Assembly (NCBI GenBank): GCA_003506735.1
Contig: DNYS01000256.1
Span: forward strand, 1 to 10,733
Length of the DNA: 10,733 nt
Source of the DNA: Nitrospinota bacterium
GTDB lineage: Bacteria; UBA8248
Direction of reading: 5' to 3'
Of the stretch, positions 1 to 7,451 are shown in pieces (position 1 is the first letter of the stretch; every line of letters starts with the position of its first letter). Below the pieces are notes generated by a model, which had not been told where the DNA came from, did no database searches, and saw only the letters and a program-made list of their open reading frames with translations. Both the position numbers and the translations under genes were made by a program.

Positions 1-116
1 AGATGGTCTTGACCGGGTGGCCGGTCGCAGCGGCCGGGGTGGTTTTGTTGAGCCTGGGGGTTGCCTCCCAATGGATCAGGCGGCGGGATACGGCCTTTGA
101 AATGAGCGGAGCCTAG
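1..116 (+). CDS. C-terminal end of a membrane protein (partial, probably a transporter)
   Basis: The reading frame is open from the window edge (first full codon at position 3) to a TAG at 114-116. The 37 visible residues hold one hydrophobic segment rich in Ala, Val, Leu and Gly (about residues 5-22). A basic patch WIRRRD follows, then a short polar tail ending EMSGA. This is what the last transmembrane helix and cytoplasmic tail of a secondary transporter or permease subunit look like. The family cannot be named from so little. The next gene starts 3 bases after the stop, so the two are probably co-transcribed and perhaps translationally coupled. Confidence 0.6.
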   Translation, partial: MVLTGWPVAAAGVVLLSLGVASQWIRRRDTAFEMSGA

Positions 117-119
117 TCG

Positions 120-1022
120 ATGGGAAAACCCGTTTACGTTTCCTTCCTCATCGATTGTAATTGGCATGGCTTCTCTCCACTCAAACCCTCCAGCGTTTTC
201 GCGGATGTCGGTTATACAGTCGGCACGCCGGAGAAAACCCGAATCCTTGGAGATATCAAAACCGCACTCGAACTCGTTGAGCGCTCCCTGAATGGAAAGT
301 GCAATTGGTCCATCCTAAGCCATCCCGATCAGCGGTACTTACTTTATCGAGATCCATTTCTCGACTGCTGGCGGGAGGCCGTTCGCCAGGGCGGGGAGTT
401 GAGTCTCCACCCACACGAGGACATCCCCAGGGAAGGTTCACGGATTAAGGATACAGACTACATGCGTGCGGTCCTGGAGGATCTGAAAAATGTGATCGTC
501 CGGGAGGGCCTTTCATCCCATTCTTTCCGCTCGGGGTATTTCGGCCGGAACGATGAGCTTCCCGCCGTGCTCGCGGAACTGGGTCTTACCGTGGATTATT
601 CGTCCGCACCCGGATACAAGGAGCCCAGCGTTGAATCCGACTGGATGGGCGCATCTCCGAGTGGTGGTTTTATCCGGGCGAGCGATGCCGCCTCATACGG
701 TACCGGCAATGTGGACGAAACCGGGGTTTTCATGATTCCACTCGGCTGGGACGGAGCCGGGGGGAAATTCACGGAAAATTACCTGTTCAACGAGGCGGCG
801 GAGCTCGAAACGCTTCTCTCGGTTTATGCCGCGATTCGAAGGCGGGCAGAGGCCGAGGGGCCGCAGTTCGTTCAGTACCTTTTTCATCTGAGCGCGATGA
901 ACGAACCTCGCTTCACTAAAAGGGTGGCGGATTTCGCCGGCCACCTGTTGCAAAACGATGGCGTCATCGTCACCGGCTCGGAGGCCTCCGAGGTATTCCG
1001 GAAAGGGTCCCGGGGGGGCTGA
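120..1022 (+). CDS. NodB/polysaccharide-deacetylase-like hydrolase
   Basis: This 300-residue protein has the layout of the NodB (carbohydrate esterase 4-like) fold. An N-terminal beta strand carries an acidic residue (VSFLIDCN, Asp12). A His motif SLHPHED (His97, His99) follows at the place of the metal-binding HxxxH motif. Then comes FRSGYFGRND (Arg137-Gly139), followed by LAELGLTVDYSS, the usual 'FRAG..G..N...L..LGF..DSS' signature. FHLSAM (His256) near the C-terminus matches the last conserved His region. No signal peptide is seen, so it is probably cytoplasmic. The ATG at 120 has GGAG (108-111) 8 bases upstream, inside the end of the preceding gene. The fold covers sugar deacetylases, cofactor-independent allantoinase (PuuE) and cyclic imide hydrolases. 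The neighbouring hydantoinase-type genes make an amide or imide substrate worth considering, but the sequence does not prove it. The first motif has one Asp rather than the classic Asp-Asp pair, so classical sugar deacetylase activity is uncertain. Confidence 0.68.
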   Translation: MGKPVYVSFLIDCNWHGFSPLKPSSVFADVGYTVGTPEKTRILGDIKTALELVERSLNGKCNWSILSHPDQRYLLYRDPFLDCWREAVRQGGELSLHPHEDIPREGSRIKDTDYMRAVLEDLKNVIVREGLSSHSFRSGYFGRNDELPAVLAELGLTVDYSSAPGYKEPSVESDWMGASPSGGFIRASDAASYGTGNVDETGVFMIPLGWDGAGGKFTENYLFNEAAELETLLSVYAAIRRRAEAEGPQFVQYLFHLSAMNEPRFTKRVADFAGHLLQNDGVIVTGSEASEVFRKGSRGG

Positions 1023-1053
1023 AATCCTTTGAACTTTTTCTTTTTCGAATTCT

Positions 1054-1069
1054 TATGCCGCGGGGCATA
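1054..1069 (+). other. Perfect 6-bp hairpin in the leader of hyuA
   Basis: TATGCC (1054-1059) and GGCATA (1064-1069) are perfect inverted repeats around the loop GCGG. They lie in the 67-base gap between the NodB-like gene and hyuA, 20 bases before the hyuA start. No U-run follows the stem on the + strand (the next bases are TAAAACC), so it is not a standard intrinsic terminator. A pyrimidine-rich stretch, TTTTTCTTTTTC, lies just upstream (1035-1046). The hairpin could be a processing or stability element or a small operator. It could also be chance. Confidence 0.35.
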
Positions 1070-1089
1070 TAAAACCAGGGGGTCAAGAA

Positions 1090-3126
1090 GTGGCATCATA
1101 TCGAATCGGGATTGATGTAGGAGGTACATTTACGGACCTCGTCCTGCTCAACGAGGAGAGCGGCGAAGTCCACCATACCAAAGTCCTCACTTCCAATCCG
1201 AATCCGGCGGAAGGTGTGCTCTTAGCGCTGGATCGCGCCCTGGAGGAGACGGGGGTGGCGAGTGGGGATGTTAAAATTATTCTTCACGGAACGACGATTG
1301 CGACAAATTCTCTTCTCCAGCGCCGGGGCGCGCGAACGGCGCTCATTACCACCGAAGGGTTCAGGGATGTTCTCGAGATAGGCCGTCAGATTCGACCAAG
1401 CCTCTTCGACTGGCGCGCGGAGAAGCCGCCTGCCCTCGCTCCCCGCCGCCGCCGCTTTGAGCTGCACGAACGCGTTCTGGCGGACGGATCCGTGATGGTG
1501 GAGCCCTCCAATGAAGACTACGAAGAGGTAGTCGATAAAACGCTCGCCTCCAAGCCCGAGGCGGTTGCGGTATCGTTGTTGTTCTCCTTCTTGAATCCCG
1601 CCCACGAGGAACGGCTGCTTGAAGAACTTCATAAACGGCAACCCGATCTGTCGGTTTCTCTTTCATCGCGCGTTCTGCCTGAATACCGAGAGTTCGAGAG
1701 AACAAGCACCACCGTTGCCAACGCCTTTACCACACCGGTCCTGACAAGCTACTCGGCCAAGCTCGGAGAAGCCTTGGGTAAGCGGGGGCTTGCCGCCCAG
1801 CTCCGCCTGCTCCAGTCCAACGGCGGGCTCGGGACAGTGGACGCCCTCAGCGATCGGTGTATCAGCACGGCGCTCTCCGGTCCGGCGGGCGGGGTGACGG
1901 CGGCGGCCTTCCTCTCCGTCCGCCACAGCCTTGGCGACTGCATCAGCTTTGATATGGGTGGAACTTCGAGCGATATCTGCCTCATTCGAGACGGCAAGCC
2001 GGAGTGGACGGTCGATGCGGTGATTGGCGGCTTCCCGATTCGTATTCCGATGATTGATGTCCATACCGTGGGCGCTGGCGGAGGAAGCGTCATCTGGGTG
2101 GATAGCGGCGGCGGTCTCCGGGTGGGTCCGCGCAGTGCGGGGAGCAACCCGGGCCCGGCCTGCTATGGGTTTGGTGGAGAGGAGCCCACCACCACCGACG
2201 CACACATGGAGGTGGGCAGTCTCCAAACCGAATTTTTCAAGGGAAAAGGCATTCCATTTCGCCCGGAGGCGGGAACGGAGGCGTTGCGAAAGGTGGGTTC
2301 GGAGGTTGGCATGGAGCCGGCCGAAACCGCGGTCGCGGCGCTACAGGTAGTGAACCACGGTCTCGCCAAGGAGATTCGCGCCGTCTGCCTGACGCGGGGG
2401 TTCGATGCTTCGACTTTCACCCTGATCCCCTTCGGCGGCGCCGGGCAGCTTCATGCATGCGCCGTAGCCGAAGAATTAACGGTGGCGCGGGTTTTCCTGC
2501 CCAATGCGGCGGGTGTTCTATCGGCCCTGGGCGCTTCCCTGGCGGACTATCGCTACAACTTCTCAAGGGCCCTCATCCGGCGGAGCACCGATATAAAACA
2601 GACCGATATCAGTGCCGGCTTCAGTCAACTCGAAAAACTTGGCCATGAGCGACTGGCCGATTTTCCCGCCCGAGACGTGCAAATCGATCGCTCGGTGGAT
2701 CTGCGCTACGTGGGACAGTCCTTTGAAATTAACGTTAAAGCCACCCGGAACGGAGACCTCCTCCCAATGGCGGAAATCCTCGACGACTTCCACCGGCTGC
2801 ATGAATTTACTTACGGATTTTGCGATGTGGATGAACCGGTCGAATTTGTCAATTTGCGGTTATCGGCTTTTGGCCTCACCTCGAAACCGACTGAAATTCT
2901 CAAATCCGCCGCTAGTGGTGAGGCGGTGGCCCGCGAGGTTTCCGTTCTTTCGGTGGATGGAGAAAAAAAAGCCTACCGGCTGATCGATCGGAGTGGCCTC
3001 TCCGCGGGGGATAAGGTCGAAGGCCCATCGATCATTTACGATGCATTCGCCACGGCGCTCGTTCCGTCCGGCTGGACGGGTGCGACGGATGAAAGCGGTC
3101 ATATACTGCTCACGCAGGCGAAATAG
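1090..3126 (+). CDS. hyuA: Hydantoinase/oxoprolinase family subunit A
   Basis: This 678-residue protein has the full length and motif order of the HyuA family (ATP-dependent N-methylhydantoinase A, the N-terminal half of 5-oxoprolinase, acetone/acetophenone carboxylase beta subunits). The N-terminal Hydant_A_N domain starts with the ATPase phosphate-binding motif GIDVGGTFTD (7-16) and contains HGTTIATN (66-73). The Hydantoinase_A domain carries SGPAGG (263-268), FDMGGTSSD (287-295), GAGGGS (328-333), RVGPRSAGSNPGPACYG (344-360) and PFGGAG (447-452). The remaining C-terminal part covers about residues 490-678. These motifs form the actin/hexokinase-like ATP site, so a functional ATP-using enzyme is expected. 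It should act with a HyuB partner, and two follow immediately. The start is GTG at 1090, with AGGGGG (1077-1082) 7 bases upstream. The gap to the next gene is about 20 bases, which implies an operon. The family is certain. The substrate (hydantoin, lactam, oxoproline or a ketone to be carboxylated) is not determined. Confidence 0.95.
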   Translation: MASYRIGIDVGGTFTDLVLLNEESGEVHHTKVLTSNPNPAEGVLLALDRALEETGVASGDVKIILHGTTIATNSLLQRRGARTALITTEGFRDVLEIGRQIRPSLFDWRAEKPPALAPRRRRFELHERVLADGSVMVEPSNEDYEEVVDKTLASKPEAVAVSLLFSFLNPAHEERLLEELHKRQPDLSVSLSSRVLPEYREFERTSTTVANAFTTPVLTSYSAKLGEALGKRGLAAQLRLLQSNGGLGTVDALSDRCISTALSGPAGGVTAAAFLSVRHSLGDCISFDMGGTSSDICLIRDGKPEWTVDAVIGGFPIRIPMIDVHTVGAGGGSVIWVDSGGGLRVGPRSAGSNPGPACYGFGGEEPTTTDAHMEVGSLQTEFFKGKGIPFRPEAGTEALRKVGSEVGMEPAETAVAALQVVNHGLAKEIRAVCLTRGFDASTFTLIPFGGAGQLHACAVAEELTVARVFLPNAAGVLSALGASLADYRYNFSRALIRRSTDIKQTDISAGFSQLEKLGHERLADFPARDVQIDRSVDLRYVGQSFEINVKATRNGDLLPMAEILDDFHRLHEFTYGFCDVDEPVEFVNLRLSAFGLTSKPTEILKSAASGEAVAREVSVLSVDGEKKAYRLIDRSGLSAGDKVEGPSIIYDAFATALVPSGWTGATDESGHILLTQAK

Positions 3127-3146
3127 CTTGGAGAGGGAATTTGAAA

Positions 3147-4841
3147 ATGGTTGCGGAAAATAACCGGGCGGACGTCAGCCCGGCAATGATAGAGATTATT
3201 AAAAACTCGCTGACCGCCATCACGGATGAGATGGGGATGGCGCTGAAGAAATCCGCTTATTCTCCCAATATCAAAACACGCGAGGATCACACCTGCTCCC
3301 TGTTCAATTTGAAACTCGAGATGCTTGCCCAGACGGCGCACCAGATTGGCCACCTGGGGGCATTTCCCTTCATCATCAAGAAGACGATGGAGGAGCACGA
3401 CATCAACAGTCTCGAGCCCGGGGACGGCATCCTCGTGAATGATCCGTACCGCGGGGGGACGCACCTGCCGGATATTATTCTGATATCACCTCTCTTTTAT
3501 AAAGACAGGCTCTGGGGTTTTGTCGGGAACCTGGCGCACCACAGCGATGTGGGCGGAATGTCTCCGGGAAGCATGAGCGGGACGGCGACGGAGATATTTC
3601 AGGAGGGGCTTCGAATCCCTTCCGTCATGTACATGAGAAAGGGGAAAGTGGTCCCCGACATTCAAAAAATGATCCTCGCGAACGTGCGCACGCCGGAGGA
3701 GCGCAAGGGAGACCTCGCCGCACAGATCGCCGCGAACAACACGGCCATCCACCGCGTGACCGAACTCATCGACCGCTATGGTGTCGATGATTTTGACCGT
3801 TATTGCGATGCGCTCGTCGAATACTGCGAGCGGCGCATGCGCGCGGAGATCCGGAAAATCCCCGATGGGGTGTACGAGGGCGAGGATTTCATGGACGACG
3901 ATGGTACGACCGACGAGCCCATTCGCCTGAAATGCAAAATCACGAAGAAAGATGACGAGATCACGTTCGACTTCGAGGGTACTGACAGGCAGCGTCTGGG
4001 GCCTTGTAACGCGACTTACTACATGACCATGTCGCTCGTCATGTACACCATGAGGTGCATCACGGATCCCGACATTCCGCAAAATGAGGGGTGCTACCGG
4101 CCTCTTCATTTGAAAATTCCCAAGGGCGCGGCGCTGAATGCCAATTTTCCGGCCGCGTGCGCCGCGGGCTGGGAAATATCCCGCCGGGGAATCGATGTGG
4201 TTTGCCGTGCGCTCAAGGACGCAATGCCGGAGAAAATCCCCGCCGGAAGCAATGGCGCCATGAACCAATTTTCTTTTGGAGGCCCCAGGCTGAATGGCGG
4301 CCAATATGCTTATTATGAGACCACGGGGGGCGGCTTTGGCGCGCGCTACGACAAGGACGGCATGGACGGGGTGCATTCGGTTTCCAACACGAAAAACGCA
4401 CCGATAGAAGAGATGGAACTCAACTATCCGGTCAGGTATCGCTGCTACGCGCTTCGGCCGGACAGCGAGGGTTCGGGTAAATTCCGGGGCGGGATCGGCA
4501 TGATGCGTGAGGTGACTTTTCTCACCGATGTGACGACCACCTCGATATCCGATCGGGTAAAGTTCAAGCCGTGGGGCATCAAAGAGGGTGGTGGCGGGAT
4601 CGGGAATAAATTTTTCATCGACACGCCCGATGGGCCGAGACCGATGAAGAGCAAGGATTTTCAGCGTGCCAAGTCGGGTGAGACGCTTTGCATTCATACT
4701 ACGGGAGCCGGGGGCTATGGTCCCGTCGGAGAGCGCGATCCGGAGACTATACGGATTGACGTTGCCGATGGGAAAATATCCCCGGAACGGGCCCGCGAAA
4801 TCTATGGGTGGGACGGAAAACCTCCTGAAAACGATAATTAG
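3147..4841 (+). CDS. hyuB: Hydantoinase/oxoprolinase family subunit B, first copy
   Basis: This is a HyuB-family protein (N-methylhydantoinase B, C-terminal half of 5-oxoprolinase, acetone carboxylase alpha-type) of 564 residues, the usual family length. Recognisable blocks are SPAMIEIIKNSL near the N-terminus, NDPYRGGTHLPD (98-109), LAHHSDVGGMSPGSMSG (129-145), CNATYYMTMSL in the middle, GSNGAMNQFSFGG, the glycine-rich GGGFGARYDKDGMDG, and PDSEGSGKFRGG followed by MHTTG-like IHTTGAGGYG at the C-terminus. HHSD and NDPYRGG are family hallmarks; in carboxylase relatives this subunit holds the metal/substrate site. The start is either ATG 3147 or an in-frame TTG at 3141; a GGAGAGGG run (3130-3137) serves both, and ATG is preferred. 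It should pair with the HyuA encoded 20 bases upstream. Its copy 33 bases downstream aligns end to end without gaps. A 403-codon antisense open frame across it is only a shadow. Confidence 0.95.
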   Translation: MVAENNRADVSPAMIEIIKNSLTAITDEMGMALKKSAYSPNIKTREDHTCSLFNLKLEMLAQTAHQIGHLGAFPFIIKKTMEEHDINSLEPGDGILVNDPYRGGTHLPDIILISPLFYKDRLWGFVGNLAHHSDVGGMSPGSMSGTATEIFQEGLRIPSVMYMRKGKVVPDIQKMILANVRTPEERKGDLAAQIAANNTAIHRVTELIDRYGVDDFDRYCDALVEYCERRMRAEIRKIPDGVYEGEDFMDDDGTTDEPIRLKCKITKKDDEITFDFEGTDRQRLGPCNATYYMTMSLVMYTMRCITDPDIPQNEGCYRPLHLKIPKGAALNANFPAACAAGWEISRRGIDVVCRALKDAMPEKIPAGSNGAMNQFSFGGPRLNGGQYAYYETTGGGFGARYDKDGMDGVHSVSNTKNAPIEEMELNYPVRYRCYALRPDSEGSGKFRGGIGMMREVTFLTDVTTTSISDRVKFKPWGIKEGGGGIGNKFFIDTPDGPRPMKSKDFQRAKSGETLCIHTTGAGGYGPVGERDPETIRIDVADGKISPERAREIYGWDGKPPENDN

Positions 4842-4874
4842 AAGTGCTTTTTTTTAAATTCCGCGAGATTGTCC

Positions 4875-6569
4875 ATGAATGTGACTAATGACTCGCTGGG
4901 CGCCAGCCCGGCGATGATTGAGATTATCAAGAATTCTCTCACCGCCATCACCGACGAGATGGGGATGGCTCTCAAGAAATCCTCCTACTCGCCCAACATC
5001 AAAACGCGTGAAGACTACACTTGCTCGCTCTTCAACAATCGTCTCGAAATGCTCGCTCAGACGGCGCATCAGATCGGCCACCTGGGGGCTTTTCCCTTCA
5101 TCGTCAAGGAGACGATGAAGGAGCACGACGTCAATCGATTGGAGCCCGGCGACACCATCATCTTGAATGACCCCTACCGGGGCGGTACCCATTTGCCGGA
5201 CATTATTCTGATTTCACCCATTTTCCATGAGGACCGGCTTTGGGGTTTTGTCGGAAATCTGGCGCACCATAGTGATGTGGGCGGGATGTCTCCGGGCAGC
5301 ATGAGCGGGACAGCGACGGAGATATTTCAAGAAGGAATTCGCATCCCTTCCGTCATGTATATGAGGAAGGGGAAAGTGATTCCCGATATTCAGAAGATGA
5401 TCCTCGCGAACGTGCGCACGCCCGAGGAGCGCAAGGGAGATCTCTCCGCCCAGGTCGCCGCGAACAACATCGGAATTCGAAGGGTGCATGAACTCATCGA
5501 TCATTATGGCCTCGCGAAGTTGGATCGATATTGCGATTCCCTTATCGAATACTGCGAGCGGCGTATGCGCTCGGAAATTCGGAAAATTCCGGATGGAACG
5601 TATGAGGCCGAAGATTTCATGGATGACGACGGGACAACCGATAAACCCATCCGTGTGAAGCTTCGCATCGATAAGAGGGATGAGGAAATCACCTTCGATT
5701 TCACGGGGACGGACGAGCAGCGCCTGGGGCCTTGCAACGCGGATTATTATCAGACCATGTCTCTGGTCATGTACACCCTGCGCTGCATCACGGATCCCGA
5801 CATCCCCCAGAACGAAGGTTGCTACCGGCCGATTCGGCTGATAGTTCCTGAAGGTACGGTGCTCAACCGCAAATTTCCCGCTGCGAGCGCGGCGGGATGG
5901 GAGATCACGAGACGGGTGATCGACGTGTTTTGCAAGGCGCTTAGGGAGGTGCTGGGCGAGAGGGTGCCCGCCGGAAGCAACGGGGCGCTCAATCAGTTTT
6001 CATTTGGTGGCCCGATGCCCGAGGAGGGACGTTACGCCGTTTACGAAACCATGGGCGGCGGCTTCGGCGCACGCTATAACAAGGATGGAATGGACGGGGT
6101 TCACTCCGTCTCCAACACGAAGAATACGCCGGTCGAAGAGATGGAGTTGAGCTATCCCGTCCTCTATCGCCGCTACAGCCTTTGGCCGGACAGCGAGGGT
6201 CCGGGGAAATTCCGCGGGGGTGTCGGCATGATGCGCGAGATCACTTTTCTTACAGATGTCACGGTGACTTCGATCACCGACAGGGTGAAATTCAAGCCGT
6301 GGGGGATCGGAAAAGGTGAAGAAGGGTCGGGAAGTGAATTTCTCATTGATTCCCTCGATTCTCCTCGCCGGATGAAGAGCAAAGATCTCCAGCGTCTAAA
6401 GGCAGGCGATACGCTGTGTATGCATACGACGGGCGGTGGTGGGTATGGCGATTCGAAAGAACGCGATTCGGAATTGGTGCGGCTGGACGTGGCGGATGAG
6501 AAAATATCGCCCGGGCGCGCGCGGGAAAAATACAATTGGGATGGAAACCCGCCCGAGGACGATAGTTAA
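4875..6569 (+). CDS. hyuB: Hydantoinase/oxoprolinase family subunit B, second (paralogous) copy
   Basis: This second HyuB-family protein has 564 residues from ATG 4875, or 566 from an in-frame TTG at 4869. No strong Shine-Dalgarno site decides between them; only CGAGA lies close upstream. It keeps every block of the first copy: SPAMIEIIKNSL, NDPYRGGTHLPD, LAHHSDVGGMSPGSMSG, GSNGALNQFSFGG, GGGFGARYNKDGMDG, PDSEGPGKFRGG and MHTTGGGGYG. By eye roughly 75-80% of residues match the first copy. Many third-position bases differ, so the duplication is not recent and both copies look to be under purifying selection. Differences cluster around residues 195-215 (NIGIRRVHELIDHYG versus NTAIHRVTELIDRYG), in the PMPEEGRYAVYETM stretch and after KPWGI. 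The gene sits in the same operon as hyuA. It could form a second A-B enzyme, or a mixed complex, with different substrate preference. Redundancy for gene dosage is the simpler alternative. Confidence 0.94.
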   Translation: MNVTNDSLGASPAMIEIIKNSLTAITDEMGMALKKSSYSPNIKTREDYTCSLFNNRLEMLAQTAHQIGHLGAFPFIVKETMKEHDVNRLEPGDTIILNDPYRGGTHLPDIILISPIFHEDRLWGFVGNLAHHSDVGGMSPGSMSGTATEIFQEGIRIPSVMYMRKGKVIPDIQKMILANVRTPEERKGDLSAQVAANNIGIRRVHELIDHYGLAKLDRYCDSLIEYCERRMRSEIRKIPDGTYEAEDFMDDDGTTDKPIRVKLRIDKRDEEITFDFTGTDEQRLGPCNADYYQTMSLVMYTLRCITDPDIPQNEGCYRPIRLIVPEGTVLNRKFPAASAAGWEITRRVIDVFCKALREVLGERVPAGSNGALNQFSFGGPMPEEGRYAVYETMGGGFGARYNKDGMDGVHSVSNTKNTPVEEMELSYPVLYRRYSLWPDSEGPGKFRGGVGMMREITFLTDVTVTSITDRVKFKPWGIGKGEEGSGSEFLIDSLDSPRRMKSKDLQRLKAGDTLCMHTTGGGGYGDSKERDSELVRLDVADEKISPGRAREKYNWDGNPPEDDS

Positions 6570-6630
6570 ATAATAGGGCTGAATCGATCTCATCGTTATG
6601 AATTGAAAGTGGTTTCCTTGAATATCCCTC

Positions 6631-6638
6631 GGAGGAGG
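6631..6638 (+). promoter_or_regulatory. Very strong ribosome binding site for the racemase-family gene
   Basis: GGAGGAGG sits 7 bases before ATG 6646. It is the best Shine-Dalgarno match in the window, clearly stronger than those of the two hyuB genes. It fixes the start and suggests high translation of the downstream enzyme relative to the upstream subunits. Confidence 0.8.
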
Positions 6639-6645
6639 AAGATTC

Positions 6646-7416
6646 ATGGACCTTAAAGATGGGCAATATGGATCCATTTGCCGAGTCGGCCTGGTCGTTC
6701 CTTCTCTGAATGTCGTCATCGAGCCTGAATTCCACAAGATGTCACCCGAAGGCGTATCGGTCCATGCGACCCGAATGTTGCTTCAAGGAAAAATGACCCG
6801 TGAGAGCTTTTCCCGCATGGCGCAGGACGCCTCCACGGCGGCCGCGCTTTTGGGAACGGCCAGGGTGGATGTCATTGCCTACGCCTGCACTTCGGGTTCG
6901 TTTGTGGAAGATGGCGCCCGGATTGCGGAAACGCTTGAGCGGGAAGGAGGCGTGCCCGCCGTCACGACGGCCCTGGCCGTGGTGGAGGCGCTCCATGCGC
7001 TCGGCCTGAAGCGCATCGCCGTGGGAACCCCCTATGTGGATTTCGTCAATGAGGCCGAAAAACAGTTTCTCGAAAGCGCCGGTTTCGAGGTGACCGGCCT
7101 CTATGGATTGGGATTGGGAGATACCCCCGAATCCCGAATCTCCATCGGCCGGCAAAAATGGGAGATGGTATTGGAGGTTGCCCGGCGAATCGATTCTCCC
7201 GATGCCGATGGGGTGTTCATCTCCTGTACGAATCTGGCCACGATCGGCGTGCTGGAACAACTTGAACAAGAGCTGGGTAAACCCGTTTTCAGTTCGAACG
7301 TGGCGACCTTTTGGTCGGTCTTGAGCCGGGGTGGATTCTCGGCATCCATTCCCGGCTACGGGTCCCTCCTTCGGGATTTTCCGTCCCTGCCGAAGATATC
7401 AGCGGGGCAGGAATAG
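6646..7416 (+). CDS. Asp/Glu racemase superfamily enzyme, maleate isomerase/arylmalonate decarboxylase-like
   Basis: This 256-residue protein matches the maleate cis-trans isomerase/arylmalonate decarboxylase branch of the Asp/Glu racemase superfamily. The N-terminal motif VGLVVPSLNVVIEPEF (14-29) holds the conserved Asn (Asn22) of the 'PSxNxxxE' signature. The two catalytic cysteine motifs are YACTSGSF (Cys81) and ISCTNLATI (Cys194). VGTPYVDFVNEAEKQFLESAGFEV (Tyr130) is the characteristic middle block. Maleate isomerase and the racemases use two cysteines, while arylmalonate decarboxylase has lost the first. Having both therefore points to isomerase or racemase chemistry rather than decarboxylation; this is inference from known family mechanisms. 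Hydantoin racemase belongs to the same superfamily, which fits the hyu neighbours. The gene lies 76 bases after the second hyuB on the same strand and is probably the last gene of the operon. It faces a convergent transporter gene 35 bases away. No signal peptide is present, so it should be cytoplasmic. Confidence 0.85.
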   Translation: MDLKDGQYGSICRVGLVVPSLNVVIEPEFHKMSPEGVSVHATRMLLQGKMTRESFSRMAQDASTAAALLGTARVDVIAYACTSGSFVEDGARIAETLEREGGVPAVTTALAVVEALHALGLKRIAVGTPYVDFVNEAEKQFLESAGFEVTGLYGLGLGDTPESRISIGRQKWEMVLEVARRIDSPDADGVFISCTNLATIGVLEQLEQELGKPVFSSNVATFWSVLSRGGFSASIPGYGSLLRDFPSLPKISAGQE

Positions 7417-7451
7417 CTAAATCGATTCGGTGGCCAATCGCGGTTGGATGG

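Larger units (their letters stand above)
3147..6569 (+). repeat. Tandem gene duplication of hyuB (unit spacing 1728 bp)
   Basis: The two hyuB copies align with a constant offset of 1728 bp from start to stop, so no codon has been gained or lost in either copy since duplication. Nucleotide identity is uneven. The block 3669-3716 versus 5397-5444 has only two mismatches in 48 bases, while other stretches differ at most third positions. Confidence 0.85.

Noticed and set aside
3486..4697. A 403-codon open frame antisense to the first hyuB gene
   Set aside because: It lies wholly opposite a gene with unmistakable family motifs. Its translation is rich in Arg, His and Val with no recognisable domain, as expected from the codon bias of the sense strand.
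4848..4855. Run of eight T between the hyuB copies as a terminator or slippage switch
   Set aside because: There is no stable GC-rich stem before it, and the run lies outside both coding regions, so slippage would not change a protein.
7434..7447. Small hairpin (CCAAT/GTTGG) between the convergent genes as a bidirectional terminator
   Set aside because: The stem has only five pairs including a G-U pair, and no T-run follows on either strand. Termination probably occurs here or nearby, but the sequence does not show where.
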